A DNA stretch of 64,000 nt from the NCBI GenBank assembly GCA_964636405.1, contig CAZWSI010000003.1:49512-113511 (forward strand), written 5' to 3'. Positions 20,706 to 28,578 of this stretch are shown one piece after another. Source of the DNA: CAZKGE01 sp964636405 (GTDB lineage: Bacteria; Bacillota; Clostridia; Christensenellales; CAG-138). The notes below the pieces were generated by a model. The model ran no database searches. It was not told where the DNA came from and saw only the letters and a program-made list of their open reading frames with translations. Within the stretch, counting starts at the first letter, position 1; the number at the start of each line of letters is the position of its first letter. The position numbers were made by a program, and so were the translations under genes.

Positions 20706-21131
20706 CTAGGGCACCAGCACCTTCATGGTTACCTTCGTGCCCTTGCCGACCTCGGATTCGATCTCCAGCGCGTCCGTGTAGCGCCGCATGTTGGGCAGGC
20801 CCATGCCCGCTCCAAAGCCCAGCGCCCGGATATTGTCCGGCGCGGTCGAGTACCCCTCCTGCATGGCCAGCGCGATATCCGCAATGCCGGGGCCCTCGTC
20901 CGTGAGGACAATCTCGATCACCCCCGGGCTGACCAGCACCTCCGCCTGCCCGCCCCGGGCATGGACGACCATGTTGATTTCGCCCTCGTACATGGCGATG
21001 GACACCCGGCGGATCGTCTCTGCGTCGAAGCCGAGCTGGCGGAGCTTCTTTTTCACCTGCACAGACGCCTCGCCCGCGGAGGTAAAGTTATCGCCGCTTA
21101 CGTCGTAATGAAACTTAAGCTGCTCTTCCAT
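20706..21131 (-). CDS. Anti-sigma-factor-like ATPase (RsbW/SpoIIAB type)
   Basis: 141 residues. GHKL motifs: N box YEGEINMVVHA, G1 LTDEGPGIADI, G2 GFGAGMGLPNMRRYTD. Size and layout match the single-domain serine kinases that bind sigma factors or anti-sigma antagonists. No sigma factor or STAS antagonist is encoded beside it, so its target may instead be the DRTGG or hydrogenase-like proteins of this operon. ATG 21131 lies four bases after the stop of the upstream DRTGG gene. Confidence 0.87.
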   Translation of the reverse strand: MEEQLKFHYDVSGDNFTSAGEASVQVKKKLRQLGFDAETIRRVSIAMYEGEINMVVHARGGQAEVLVSPGVIEIVLTDEGPGIADIALAMQEGYSTAPDNIRALGFGAGMGLPNMRRYTDALEIESEVGKGTKVTMKVLVP

Positions 21132-21135
21132 GGGC

Positions 21136-21480
21136 TCACGCCTCGCGGCCAAGGCCGCCGGCATAGAGCGTTCCGCAGGCCTCGTACATGCGAAGGTTCG
21201 TGGCAAGCAGCACAATGCGGTTCTCCCCCGCGAGCGCAATCATATCGGCCGTGGGGCGCTTGCTGCGCACAAAGACCACGCAGCGCATGTCCATCATCAT
21301 CGCCGTGCGGATCACCTGCGCGTTGACCAGCCCCGTGAGGAGCACCGCCTGATCCTTCACAAAGGCCAGCACGTCGCTCATCATGTCGCTCCCGCAGGCC
21401 ATGTGCACGTCTTCGTCCCGCAGGTCCTCGCAGCAAAGGAGCTCCGCTCCAAGCAGGGTTTCAATCTCGCGGATTTTCAT
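21136..21480 (-). CDS. DRTGG-domain protein (first copy)
   Basis: 114 residues from ATG 21480. The stretch VHMACGSDMMSDVLAFVKDQAVLLTGLVNAQVIRTAMMMDM matches the DRTGG fold seen in the second copy at 18940, and the next strand CVVFVRSKRPTADMIALAGE is shared too. Probably a small regulatory ligand-binding protein. It sits directly after hndA, so the catalytic and signalling genes are interleaved on one transcript. Confidence 0.82.
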   Translation of the reverse strand: MKIREIETLLGAELLCCEDLRDEDVHMACGSDMMSDVLAFVKDQAVLLTGLVNAQVIRTAMMMDMRCVVFVRSKRPTADMIALAGENRIVLLATNLRMYEACGTLYAGGLGREA

Positions 21481-21523
21481 AAATAGGCGAGCCGTCCTTC
21501 CCGCGCCCGTTGAGGCGGATTGT

Positions 21524-22018
21524 TTATTTGTATTTGGCGAGTATGCCCGCAACGTCCGAGGGGACGAGGCGGCCGTACACTTCGTCATTGATCATCATGA
21601 CGGGCGCGAGGCCGCAGCAGCCGAGGCAGCGGGTCGCGTCGAGGGTAAAGCGCGCGTCGGGCGTGGTGGAGCCCGCCTTGATGCCCAGCTCCTTTTCGAG
21701 CTCGTCAAGGATGAGCTGCGAGCCCTTTACATAGCAGGCCGTGCCGAGGCACACGGAAATATGATATTTGCCGACGGGATTTAAGGTGAACTGGCCGTAG
21801 AAGGTGACCACCTGATAGACCTCCTCAACGGAGAGCCCCAGCCCCTCGGCGATGACCGTCTGCACCTCGACGGGCAGATAACCGTAGATGTCCTGCGCCT
21901 TTTGCAGCACCGGCATGAGCGACCCCCGCATGTCCTTGTGCTCAGCAATGACCTGACGAAGCGCCTTCTCCTGCTCGGGAGTGCCGTTAAACGGAACGAC
22001 CGTCTTCTGTTTTGCCAT
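21524..22018 (-). CDS. hndA: NuoE-like 2Fe-2S hydrogenase subunit (HndA)
   Basis: 164 residues from ATG 22018 with SD AAGGAGG six bases upstream. A helical N-terminus (LMPVLQKAQDIYGYLPVEV) leads to the thioredoxin-like [2Fe-2S] domain with cysteines in CLGTACYVKG and RCLGCCGLAP. Carries electrons between HndC and the rest of the hydrogenase complex. First gene of the operon, transcribed from a promoter with an extended -10 and a palindromic operator candidate overlapping the start of transcription. Confidence 0.93.
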   Translation of the reverse strand: MAKQKTVVPFNGTPEQEKALRQVIAEHKDMRGSLMPVLQKAQDIYGYLPVEVQTVIAEGLGLSVEEVYQVVTFYGQFTLNPVGKYHISVCLGTACYVKGSQLILDELEKELGIKAGSTTPDARFTLDATRCLGCCGLAPVMMINDEVYGRLVPSDVAGILAKYK

Positions 22019-22058
22019 TTTTTCCTCCTTATATGATCGGCTAAAATGAACATGAGTG

Positions 22059-22079
22059 TGATACATACCGTATGTATCA
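22059..22079. promoter_or_regulatory. Perfect palindromic operator candidate at the hnd promoter
   Basis: TGATACATAC, one central base, GTATGTATCA: a 10+1+10 perfect palindrome. It starts 6 bases downstream of the -10 on the minus strand, so it covers the expected transcription start, where a repressor would block initiation. It does not match the Rex consensus (TTGTTAA...TTAACAA). Confidence 0.75.
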
Positions 22080-22085
22080 AGTCGA

Positions 22086-22091
22086 ATTATA
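22086..22091 (-). promoter_or_regulatory. Extended -10 of the hydrogenase operon promoter
   Basis: TGTTATAAT on the minus strand (TG-n-TATAAT), 68 bases upstream of hndA. The -35 at 17 bp (TTTCAT) is poor, which fits an extended -10 promoter. Confidence 0.7.
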
Positions 22092-22182
22092 ACATACGCC
22101 CTCCCAAAATGAAAGATAAATTGCATAACGGCGGGGATATATTGTATGGGGCTTTGCCCGCCGCGCCGCGCCCTTGCTTCCT

Positions 22183-22211
22183 TTGACAGACGCCCCATTG
22201 CGCATTATACT
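22183..22211 (+). promoter_or_regulatory. Promoter TTGACA-17-TATACT for the 22278 gene
   Basis: -35 at 22183-22188, -10 at 22206-22211, spacer 17 bp. Shares GCGCATTATACTGA with the galE promoter at 23913-23941. Divergent from the hydrogenase promoter. Confidence 0.88.
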
Positions 22212-22277
22212 GATGGCGAGCGCCGGTTTATGCCGCCTGCCGCCGCGCGCTGCGGGACGGCGCTTTACGGAGGCCAA

Positions 22278-23843
22278 ATGAAGCAAAAAACGCCCTTGCG
22301 AATTCGGTTCTGCAATTTCTCCGGCACGGCCGCCGCCGTGCTGGCCGCCGTCGCGTTCTCTTTTTTAACGCTCGTAAGCCTTGTGCAGACCTGCCGCGTG
22401 GATATCGGCTTCAGCGCGGAAAACAGCGAGCATGTTTCCTTCCTTTGGGACAATATCGCCTTTAATCTTGTGCTCCTCGCCGCGCTGCTGGCCGCGACCT
22501 ATCTGCTGCTGCGCGCAAAAATTACAAAGCGCGCGGCGTACGCGGCGTTTGCGTGCGTACTGGCTGCGTCCGGGGCAATCGGCGTATGGTGGGTGCTCGC
22601 GTCCAGGGCCGTGCCGGGCGCGGATTCGGCGCGGATTATCAACGGCGCGCTCGAGCTGCTTAATGGCAACGCGAAGGCGCTGGGCGAGAGCGCGTATTTT
22701 CACACCTTCCCTTTCCAGCTCGGCTATCTGCTCTTTGCGGAAGCCGTGCTCCGCGCGGCGCAAAGCGCGGACGCGCTCGTGCTTGCCTTTGTAAACGTGG
22801 CGTGCGTGGAGCTTGCGTACATCGCGGTGTTCTGTCTGGCAAAACGGCTCTTTCGGGACGCGCGCGTGTGGCTTTTGACCGCGCTCTATCTGGGCTTGTG
22901 TCCGCAGCCCATGCTTTTATCGACCTTCCTCTACGGCACGCTGCCGGGGCTTGCGTTCGCGCTCTGGGCGATGTACTTTGTGATCGTCTCCGTCCAAAGC
23001 GGAAAATTCTGGCCGCTTGTGCCCGCCGCGGCGCTGCTGGCCGCAGCCGTCGTCGTAAAAAAGAATTATCTCATCGTGCTGATTGCATGCGCGATCCTCC
23101 TGCTCCTGCAAGCCCTGCGCAAAAAAAAGGCGGCGCCCGCCCTGGGCGCCCTCGTGCTCGCCGCGCTTTCCCTCGCCGCGCCCGTTTGCATGCAAAAAAG
23201 CTACGAAGCGCGGCTCGGGGCCGATTTCGGCAAGGGCACGCCCCAAACGGCGTGGCTCGTGACGGGCTTTAGCGAATCCTCCTTTTGCTGCGGGTGGTTC
23301 AACAGCTATACCACCAGCGTTTTGCGGGAGAACGGCTACGATTACGATAAAACGGCGGCGCAATGCAGGGAGGATCTCGCCGCGCAGCTCACATTTTTCG
23401 CGGGGCGGCCCCGGTATTTCGCCTCGTTTATGTATCAGAAGATCACCAGCCAGTGGAACGAGCCGGCCTACCAATGCATTTGGAGCAGCGCGGCGGGCGA
23501 GCGAAGCGGGCCTGTTTCCGCCTTTGTGGAAAGCCTCGGCACGGGCGAGGCGGGCGAGGCCGTGAACGCTTACTTCAACCAGATCATGCAGTACATATAT
23601 GTAGGCTTCACGCTCTTTCTTTTCCGGCTCTGCAAAAAGAAGGGCCGCGCGGACGAGCTGCTGCTGCCGCTTGTTATACTGGGCGCGGCCATGTATCACG
23701 CGCTTTTTGAGGCAAAGGCCCAGTACGCCGTCATCTATGTGCCCATGATGCTGCCCTGCGCGGCCTGCGCGATGACGGCGCTTTGCGACCGCATGGCCTT
23801 GCACACGGGCGAACGCGCCGCGCCAAAGCCCCGGCGGCGCTGA
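22278..23843 (+). CDS. Multi-pass membrane protein, GT-C (GT39-like) fold suspected
   Basis: 521 residues from ATG 22278 with SD GGAGG. About ten to eleven hydrophobic helices, the first being AAAVLAAVAFSFLTLVSLVQ. The long extracytoplasmic loop after the third helix holds PGADSARIINGALELLNGN, where GT-C enzymes keep an acidic catalytic residue. A further soluble segment around YLASFMY/SQWNEPAYQCIWSS lies outside. This suggests transfer of a sugar from a lipid carrier, but I cannot name a family with certainty. Monocistronic with its own promoter; galE follows under a near-identical promoter. Confidence 0.7.
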   Translation: MKQKTPLRIRFCNFSGTAAAVLAAVAFSFLTLVSLVQTCRVDIGFSAENSEHVSFLWDNIAFNLVLLAALLAATYLLLRAKITKRAAYAAFACVLAASGAIGVWWVLASRAVPGADSARIINGALELLNGNAKALGESAYFHTFPFQLGYLLFAEAVLRAAQSADALVLAFVNVACVELAYIAVFCLAKRLFRDARVWLLTALYLGLCPQPMLLSTFLYGTLPGLAFALWAMYFVIVSVQSGKFWPLVPAAALLAAAVVVKKNYLIVLIACAILLLLQALRKKKAAPALGALVLAALSLAAPVCMQKSYEARLGADFGKGTPQTAWLVTGFSESSFCCGWFNSYTTSVLRENGYDYDKTAAQCREDLAAQLTFFAGRPRYFASFMYQKITSQWNEPAYQCIWSSAAGERSGPVSAFVESLGTGEAGEAVNAYFNQIMQYIYVGFTLFLFRLCKKKGRADELLLPLVILGAAMYHALFEAKAQYAVIYVPMMLPCAACAMTALCDRMALHTGERAAPKPRRR

Positions 23844-23912
23844 CGCCGCGCATACGCCCGTTTTCGCCGCGCAAACGCAGCTTGTCACCCGCGTTCCGCG
23901 CGGCCCTTTGTT

Positions 23913-23941
23913 TTGACAAACACGCCCCCGCGCATTATACT
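23913..23941 (+). promoter_or_regulatory. galE promoter, TTGACA-17-TATACT
   Basis: -35 at 23913-23918 and -10 at 23936-23941. Downstream are an AGGGGG SD and ATG 23982. Confidence 0.88.
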
Positions 23942-23981
23942 GAAGCAAAGATCCCAGAATATGCAAAAAGGGGGAACGCGC

Positions 23982-25001
23982 ATGTCCTTGAAGGTGCTTG
24001 TGACCGGCGGGGCCGGATATATCGGGAGCCATACCTGCCTCGCGCTGCTGGAGGCGGGCTATGAAATCGTCGTGGCGGACGATTTTCGCAACAGCAAGCC
24101 GGCCGCCCTCGACCGGCTGCGGCAGCTCGCGCCGCGCGCCTTTGCTTTTTGCAAGCGCGATTTGACCGACGCGGCGCAAGCGGAGCGGCTTTTTTCGGAT
24201 CATACCGTCGGCGCGGTCGTGCACTTTGCTGGGCTCAAGGCCGTGGGCGAATCCGTGGGCAAGCCCCTCCTGTATTATCAAAACAATCTCGTGTCCACGC
24301 TCAATCTCCTTGCCGCCATGAAGCGGCACGGCGTGGAGCGCTTTGTATTCAGCTCGTCGGCCACGGTCTACGGCGACCCCGCGCGCGTGCCCATCCCGGA
24401 GGACGCGGCGCTGCATGTAACCAGCCCCTACGGCCGCACCAAGCTCATGATCGAGGATATGCTGCGCGATCTCGCGGCGGCCGATTCGCGCTTGCGGGTG
24501 TGCATACTGCGCTATTTTAACCCCATCGGCGCACACGAATCGGGACTCATCGGCGAGGACCCGAACGGCATTCCCAACAATCTCGTGCCGTACATCGCGC
24601 AGGTGGCCGTGGGCAAGCTCCCGGCGCTGCGCGTATTCGGCAACGATTACCCTACCCCGGACGGAACGGGCGTACGGGACTATATCCACGTGTGCGATCT
24701 GGCGGGCGGGCACGTGGCCGCTCTGCGCAAGCTGGAAACGGGCGTGGGTGTGTTCACCTATAATTTAGGCACGGGCGTGGGCTATTCGGTGCTCGACGTG
24801 CTGCACGCCTACGAGCGGGCCTGCGGCAAGGAGCTCCCCTTTGAAATCGTCGCGCGCCGCCCGGGCGACGTGGCAAGCTGCTATGCCGACGCGCGCAGGG
24901 CGGAAAGCGAAATGAACTGGCGCACCAGCCTCGATCTCGACCGCATGTGTGCGGATTCGTGGCGCTGGCAGAGCCGGAACCCCAACGGGTACGAGGGCTA
25001 G
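23982..25001 (+). CDS. galE: UDP-glucose 4-epimerase
   Basis: 339 residues from ATG 23982; an alternative ATG at 23961 lacks as good an SD. Extended short-chain dehydrogenase with the NAD-binding VTGGAGYIGSHTCLALLEAG, substrate loop AGLKAVGESVGKPLLYYQNN, catalytic SSSATVYGDP and YGRTKLMIE (Tyr-x3-Lys), and the galactose-type LRYFNPIGAHESGLIGEDP. Converts UDP-galactose and UDP-glucose, feeding surface polysaccharide synthesis. A sugar-1-phosphate nucleotidyltransferase gene follows. Confidence 0.94.
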   Translation: MSLKVLVTGGAGYIGSHTCLALLEAGYEIVVADDFRNSKPAALDRLRQLAPRAFAFCKRDLTDAAQAERLFSDHTVGAVVHFAGLKAVGESVGKPLLYYQNNLVSTLNLLAAMKRHGVERFVFSSSATVYGDPARVPIPEDAALHVTSPYGRTKLMIEDMLRDLAAADSRLRVCILRYFNPIGAHESGLIGEDPNGIPNNLVPYIAQVAVGKLPALRVFGNDYPTPDGTGVRDYIHVCDLAGGHVAALRKLETGVGVFTYNLGTGVGYSVLDVLHAYERACGKELPFEIVARRPGDVASCYADARRAESEMNWRTSLDLDRMCADSWRWQSRNPNGYEG

Positions 25002-25014
25002 GGCCGGGGGTACG

Positions 25015-25048
25015 GTTTCTTTTCTTTTCAGGAGAATAGAAAAGAAAC
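25015..25048. repeat. GTTTCTTTTC/GAAAAGAAAC hairpin after galE
   Basis: Perfect 10-bp arms (25015-25024 and 25039-25048). Member of the CTTTTC/GAAAAG hairpin family also seen at 5229. It may act as a weak terminator for galE, but no T-run follows. Confidence 0.75.
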
Positions 25049-25120
25049 AAAAGAAAAGCCAATGATCCGTGTTTTGTGCAAAACGCTCCGCGCGGCGCGT
25101 GAGGACGCAGCGCTTTTGAA

Positions 25121-25177
25121 GGAAGGAACGCTTTCTGGAGGAAGGAACGCTTTCTGGAGGAAGGAACGCTTTCTTTT
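25121..25177 (+). repeat. Three tandem 19-bp repeats
   Basis: Units GGAAGGAACGCTTTCTGGA at 25121-25139 and 25140-25158, and a third at 25159-25177 whose last four bases differ (TTTT). They run into the hairpin at 25184-25203 (TTTCTTTC, loop TCGT, GAAAGAAA). Non-coding, between galE and the nucleotidyltransferase gene. Confidence 0.9.
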
Positions 25178-25183
25178 GATTCA

Positions 25184-25203
25184 TTTCTTTCTCGTGAAAG
25201 AAA
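25184..25203. repeat. TTTCTTTC/GAAAGAAA hairpin
   Basis: Eight-base perfect arms with loop TCGT, directly after the 19-bp tandem repeats. Another member of the pyrimidine/purine hairpin family. Confidence 0.7.
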
Positions 25204-25263
25204 AGAATCGTGATAAAAGAATAAATAAGGTTGTGATTGTTAAGCAATCGGGAGGATACGAAC

Positions 25264-26187
25264 ATGCAGGAACCGACTCTTGTGGTGATGGCGGCGGGCA
25301 TGGGCAGCCGGTACGGCGGGCTCAAGCAGATCGACCCGGTTGGCCCGCGCGGGGAGATCATCATCGACTATTCCCTGTTTGACGCGATGGAGGCGGGCTT
25401 TTCCAAGGTCGTTTTCATCATCAACGAGCGCATCAAGGACGATTTTATCGAGGCCATCGGCAGCCGCGTAAGCAGGCATATGGATGTAAAATACGTCTAT
25501 CAGGCCATCGAAAGCCGTCTGCCCGCGGGCTACGCGCCGCCCGACGTGCGCAAAAAGCCCTGGGGCACGGCGCACGCCATTTTGTGCTGCAAGGATGCGG
25601 TGGACGGGCCGTTCGGCGCGATCAACGCCGACGATTACTATGGCAAGGAGGCCTACCGGCTCCTGTATAACCGCTTAAAAAACGCCCGCGACGGTGAAAA
25701 ATACGATTACTGCATGGTGGGCTATATTCTGGATAATACGCTCACGGACAATGGCTCCGTCGCGCGTGGCGTTTGCGCCGTGGACGAGAAGGGGCGGCTG
25801 ACGGATATCGTGGAGCACCTGCGCATCATCCGCACGCCCGAGGGCGCGGCGGACGCGGACGAAAACGGCAAGCCCATTGCGGGGATTCCCGCGCATTCGC
25901 TGGTGTCGATGAATTTCTTCGGCTTTACGCCGAGCATCTTTGACGAAATCGAGCGGCAGTTCCCCGTGTTCCTCGAAAACACCGTGCCTGGCAACCCGGA
26001 AAAGGCGGAGTTCTATATTCCGAACGAAACGGGCCGGCTATTGCGGGCGGGCAAGTGCGAGGTGACCGTTATGCCCACGCACGACAAGTGGTTCGGCGTG
26101 ACCTACAAGGCGGATAAGCCCGGCGTCATGGAATCCCTTGCGCGCATGACCGAGACGGGCCTCTACCCCGATCACAAGCTTTTTTAG
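25264..26187 (+). CDS. Sugar-1-phosphate nucleotidyltransferase family protein
   Basis: 307 residues, SD GGGAGG before ATG 25264. The N-terminal Rossmann-like signature is VVMAAGMGSRYGGLKQIDPVG, followed by FGAINADDYYGKEAY with the metal-binding Asp pair. The C-terminal half (VSMNFFGFTPSIFDEIE, MPTHDKWFGVTYKADKPG) matches a clostridial nucleotidyltransferase group often labelled UTP-glucose-1-phosphate uridylyltransferase-like. It would activate a sugar phosphate for glycan synthesis, consistent with galE upstream, but the exact nucleotide and sugar cannot be read from sequence. Confidence 0.85.
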   Translation: MQEPTLVVMAAGMGSRYGGLKQIDPVGPRGEIIIDYSLFDAMEAGFSKVVFIINERIKDDFIEAIGSRVSRHMDVKYVYQAIESRLPAGYAPPDVRKKPWGTAHAILCCKDAVDGPFGAINADDYYGKEAYRLLYNRLKNARDGEKYDYCMVGYILDNTLTDNGSVARGVCAVDEKGRLTDIVEHLRIIRTPEGAADADENGKPIAGIPAHSLVSMNFFGFTPSIFDEIERQFPVFLENTVPGNPEKAEFYIPNETGRLLRAGKCEVTVMPTHDKWFGVTYKADKPGVMESLARMTETGLYPDHKLF

Positions 26188-26259
26188 CGCGGAGGCGGGC
26201 GCCGGACGCGCGCGGACACATTCCCCGGACGAATGGAACGAAAGGACGGTACTACCCAT

Positions 26260-27177
26260 ATGCCGAGCATCCGCGCCGTTATCCTGCGCACGCAGCTTCG
26301 ATTGCTGCGCCCCTTTGTTCGCAATGCCGATGTGGAGGCCTCTCGCCTGGCGCAGGATCAGATCGGCCGGATGGGCGCGCGCGCGCTGGAAGCCAACGTT
26401 TCCTTTACGCAAACGGTCTTTGAAACCTTCTCTGCGGCGTTCGCCTCGCCCACGGGCCTGCCCGAAAGCGACCCTCGGGTGATTCTCTATCTCCACGGCG
26501 GCGCGTATACGGCGGGCACGCTCGACTATGCCATGGGCTTTGGCGGTGTTCTGGCTCACAGGACGCGCTGCCGAACCTTCTGCGTGGCGTACCGTCTCGC
26601 GCCCGAGCATCCCTTCCCGGCGGCGCTCGACGACGCGCTGACCGCCTATCGCTATCTGCTGCACGCGGGTTACAAGCCGGAGAACATCGCCTTTGTGGGC
26701 GAAAGCGCGGGCGGCGGGCTGATTTTTTGCCTTGCGCTCCTGCTTTCGCAGCGGGGCGAGCCGCTCCCGGCGGCGCTTGTGGCCATGTCCCCCTGGACCG
26801 ACCTGACCCAGACCGGCGCGAGCTATGTGAAAAACAAGCGCCGCGACCCCACGCTCAACCGCCGCACGCTGGCCGAAAGCGCCATCATGTACGCGCAGAG
26901 CAATCTGGGCAATCCGCTCGTTTCCCCGGCGTTCGGAAGCTTTACGGACTTCCCGCCCTCGCTCCTGTTTGTGGGCGGCAGCGAAATTCTGCTCGACGAC
27001 GCGCACATGCTCCACCAAAGGCTTCTCGCGGCCGGGTGCGAATCCACGCTTGTGATTGCGCCCGGGCTTTGGCATGTGTACCCGCTCTTTAATACGCCCG
27101 AGGCGCGCGACGCGATTACCCGCATCGATGCATTCCTCAGCAAGCGCATCGGCCCAGCCCCGGAGGCAGCGCTTTGA
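26260..27177 (+). CDS. Alpha/beta hydrolase (HSL-like esterase)
   Basis: 305 residues from ATG 26260 (SD AAAGGACGG); ATG 26233 is possible but has no good SD. Hormone-sensitive-lipase family: oxyanion-hole motif YLHGGAYTAGTLD, the strand AYRLAPEHPFPAALDD, nucleophile elbow VGESAGGGL, an Asp near GGSEILLDDAH and the His in LWHVYPLF. Likely a cytosolic esterase or deacylase of small acyl esters. Its stop abuts the next gene, an acyltransferase, and DUF6320 follows, making a three-gene cassette. Confidence 0.88.
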   Translation: MPSIRAVILRTQLRLLRPFVRNADVEASRLAQDQIGRMGARALEANVSFTQTVFETFSAAFASPTGLPESDPRVILYLHGGAYTAGTLDYAMGFGGVLAHRTRCRTFCVAYRLAPEHPFPAALDDALTAYRYLLHAGYKPENIAFVGESAGGGLIFCLALLLSQRGEPLPAALVAMSPWTDLTQTGASYVKNKRRDPTLNRRTLAESAIMYAQSNLGNPLVSPAFGSFTDFPPSLLFVGGSEILLDDAHMLHQRLLAAGCESTLVIAPGLWHVYPLFNTPEARDAITRIDAFLSKRIGPAPEAAL

Positions 27178-27179
27178 GC

Positions 27180-28571
27180 ATGCCACGATCCGAAACGCCC
27201 GCGGGCAAGGCTTTGACGCGGCAACCGCATCCGCAAGGCGAGTCCGTGAAGGCTGCCAGAAAATGGATGCGCAAACCGCATCCGCAAGGCGAGTCTGTGA
27301 AGGCGACCCCCAAGTGGATGCGGTTGGATAACGCCGCGCTCATCTATCCGGCCGTGATGAACCGCAACTGGGCGGCGCTTTTCCGCGTGTCGGCGGAGCT
27401 GACCGAGCCGGTCGATCCCATAGACCTGCGCGAGGCGGTCGCGCGGGTGATGAAGCGCTTCCCCTTTTTCTCGGTGCGGCTCCGGCGCGGCATGTTCTGG
27501 TTTTATCTCGAGCATACGGACACGCTCCCGGACGTGGCGGAGGACGTGGGCTATCCCTGCCGCCGCATGCGGCCGGACAAGGGCGGCGCGCCCGCGCTGC
27601 GGGTTTGCTACTATAACAAGCGCATCGCGGCGGAGTTTTTCCACGTGCTCACAGACGGCACGGGCGGGCTGGTCTTTTTGCAGACGCTCGTGGCGGAGTA
27701 TCTCGCGCTGCATTGCGGCGCGGTAATCCCGCGCGGGGGCATGCTGCTTAGCTGCGGCGAGCCGCCCCGCGCTACGGAGGCGGAGGACGGCTTTTCGCGC
27801 AACGTGGGGCAGGCCGCCGCGAGCCGCCGGGAGCCCATGGCCTACCGCATCCGCGGCACGGACGAAAGCGACGGCTATATTAACGTAACCTGCGGCGCGA
27901 TGGACGCGGCGCTTTTGCGCCAAAAGGCGCGCGAAAAGGGCGTAAGCCTCACGCAATACCTCACGGCCGTTCTGATTTTGTGCATCGACGGCATGCAGCG
28001 CAAAACCGTGCCGCAGCGCTTTTGCAGCCCGGTCAAGGTGTGCGTGCCCGTCAATTTGCGGCGCTTCTTTCAAACCGGCTCGCTGCGGAATTTTTCCAGC
28101 TATGTCAATCCGGGCATTGATCCGCGCCTTGGCGTATACAGCTTTGACGAAACCCTCTCCGCCGTGCATCATTTTATGGCCATGGAGGCCACGGCAAAGC
28201 CCCTGCTGGCCAAGATTACCACCAACGTCCTCACCGAGCGCAATCCCGTTTTGCGCGTCATGCCCCTTTTCATCAAAAACGCCGCCATGCGCCTGGTCTA
28301 CAGCCGCGTGGGCGACCGCGTGTCCTCCACCTGCCTGAGCAATCTGGGCGCGGTCGCGCTTCCGCCCGAAATGGAGCGCCATGTGACGCGCATGGATTTT
28401 ATCCTGGGGCCGCTCGCCTCCAACCGCGTGTGCGCCGCCGCGCTGAGCTGCAAGGGCACGCTGCGGATCAATTTTACCCGCACCATCGAGGAAGCCGAGC
28501 TGGAGCGCGCGTTCTTTTCGCGGCTTGTGGAGCTGGGCATTCCCGTTACAATTGAAAGCAACCAGAGGTGA
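27180..28571 (+). CDS. Condensation-type acyltransferase (alcohol acetyltransferase-like)
   Basis: 463 residues from ATG 27180; a TTG two codons earlier overlaps the previous stop. The CoA-dependent acyltransferase/condensation fold is shown by FFHVLTDGTGG, an HxxxD-type motif, and by VPVNLRRFFQTGSLRNF. Recognisable homology begins only at WMRLDNAALIYPAVMNRN. The first 47 residues include a 17-residue unit present twice (PHPQGESVKA...KWMR), which looks like an added extension; translation could start further in. Probably transfers an acyl group to an alcohol or glycolipid. The hydrolase upstream may reverse or supply the reaction. Confidence 0.8.
   Translation: MPRSETPAGKALTRQPHPQGESVKAARKWMRKPHPQGESVKATPKWMRLDNAALIYPAVMNRNWAALFRVSAELTEPVDPIDLREAVARVMKRFPFFSVRLRRGMFWFYLEHTDTLPDVAEDVGYPCRRMRPDKGGAPALRVCYYNKRIAAEFFHVLTDGTGGLVFLQTLVAEYLALHCGAVIPRGGMLLSCGEPPRATEAEDGFSRNVGQAAASRREPMAYRIRGTDESDGYINVTCGAMDAALLRQKAREKGVSLTQYLTAVLILCIDGMQRKTVPQRFCSPVKVCVPVNLRRFFQTGSLRNFSSYVNPGIDPRLGVYSFDETLSAVHHFMAMEATAKPLLAKITTNVLTERNPVLRVMPLFIKNAAMRLVYSRVGDRVSSTCLSNLGAVALPPEMERHVTRMDFILGPLASNRVCAAALSCKGTLRINFTRTIEEAELERAFFSRLVELGIPVTIESNQR
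27221..27322 (+). repeat. Two tandem 51-bp repeats at the acyltransferase N-terminus
   Basis: Copies at 27221-27271 and 27272-27322 share CCGCATCCGCAAGGCGAGT and AAGTGGATG/AAATGGATG-type ends. The period of 51 bases keeps the frame, adding 17 residues per copy. Confidence 0.88.
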
Positions 28572-28578
28572 ATGCGTT

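Noticed and set aside
22059..22079. Rex operator at the hydrogenase promoter
   Set aside because: The palindrome lacks the TTGTTAA/TTAACAA half-sites that define Rex binding.
25121..25177. CRISPR-like array
   Set aside because: The three 19-bp units are contiguous with no spacers, and no cas genes are present.
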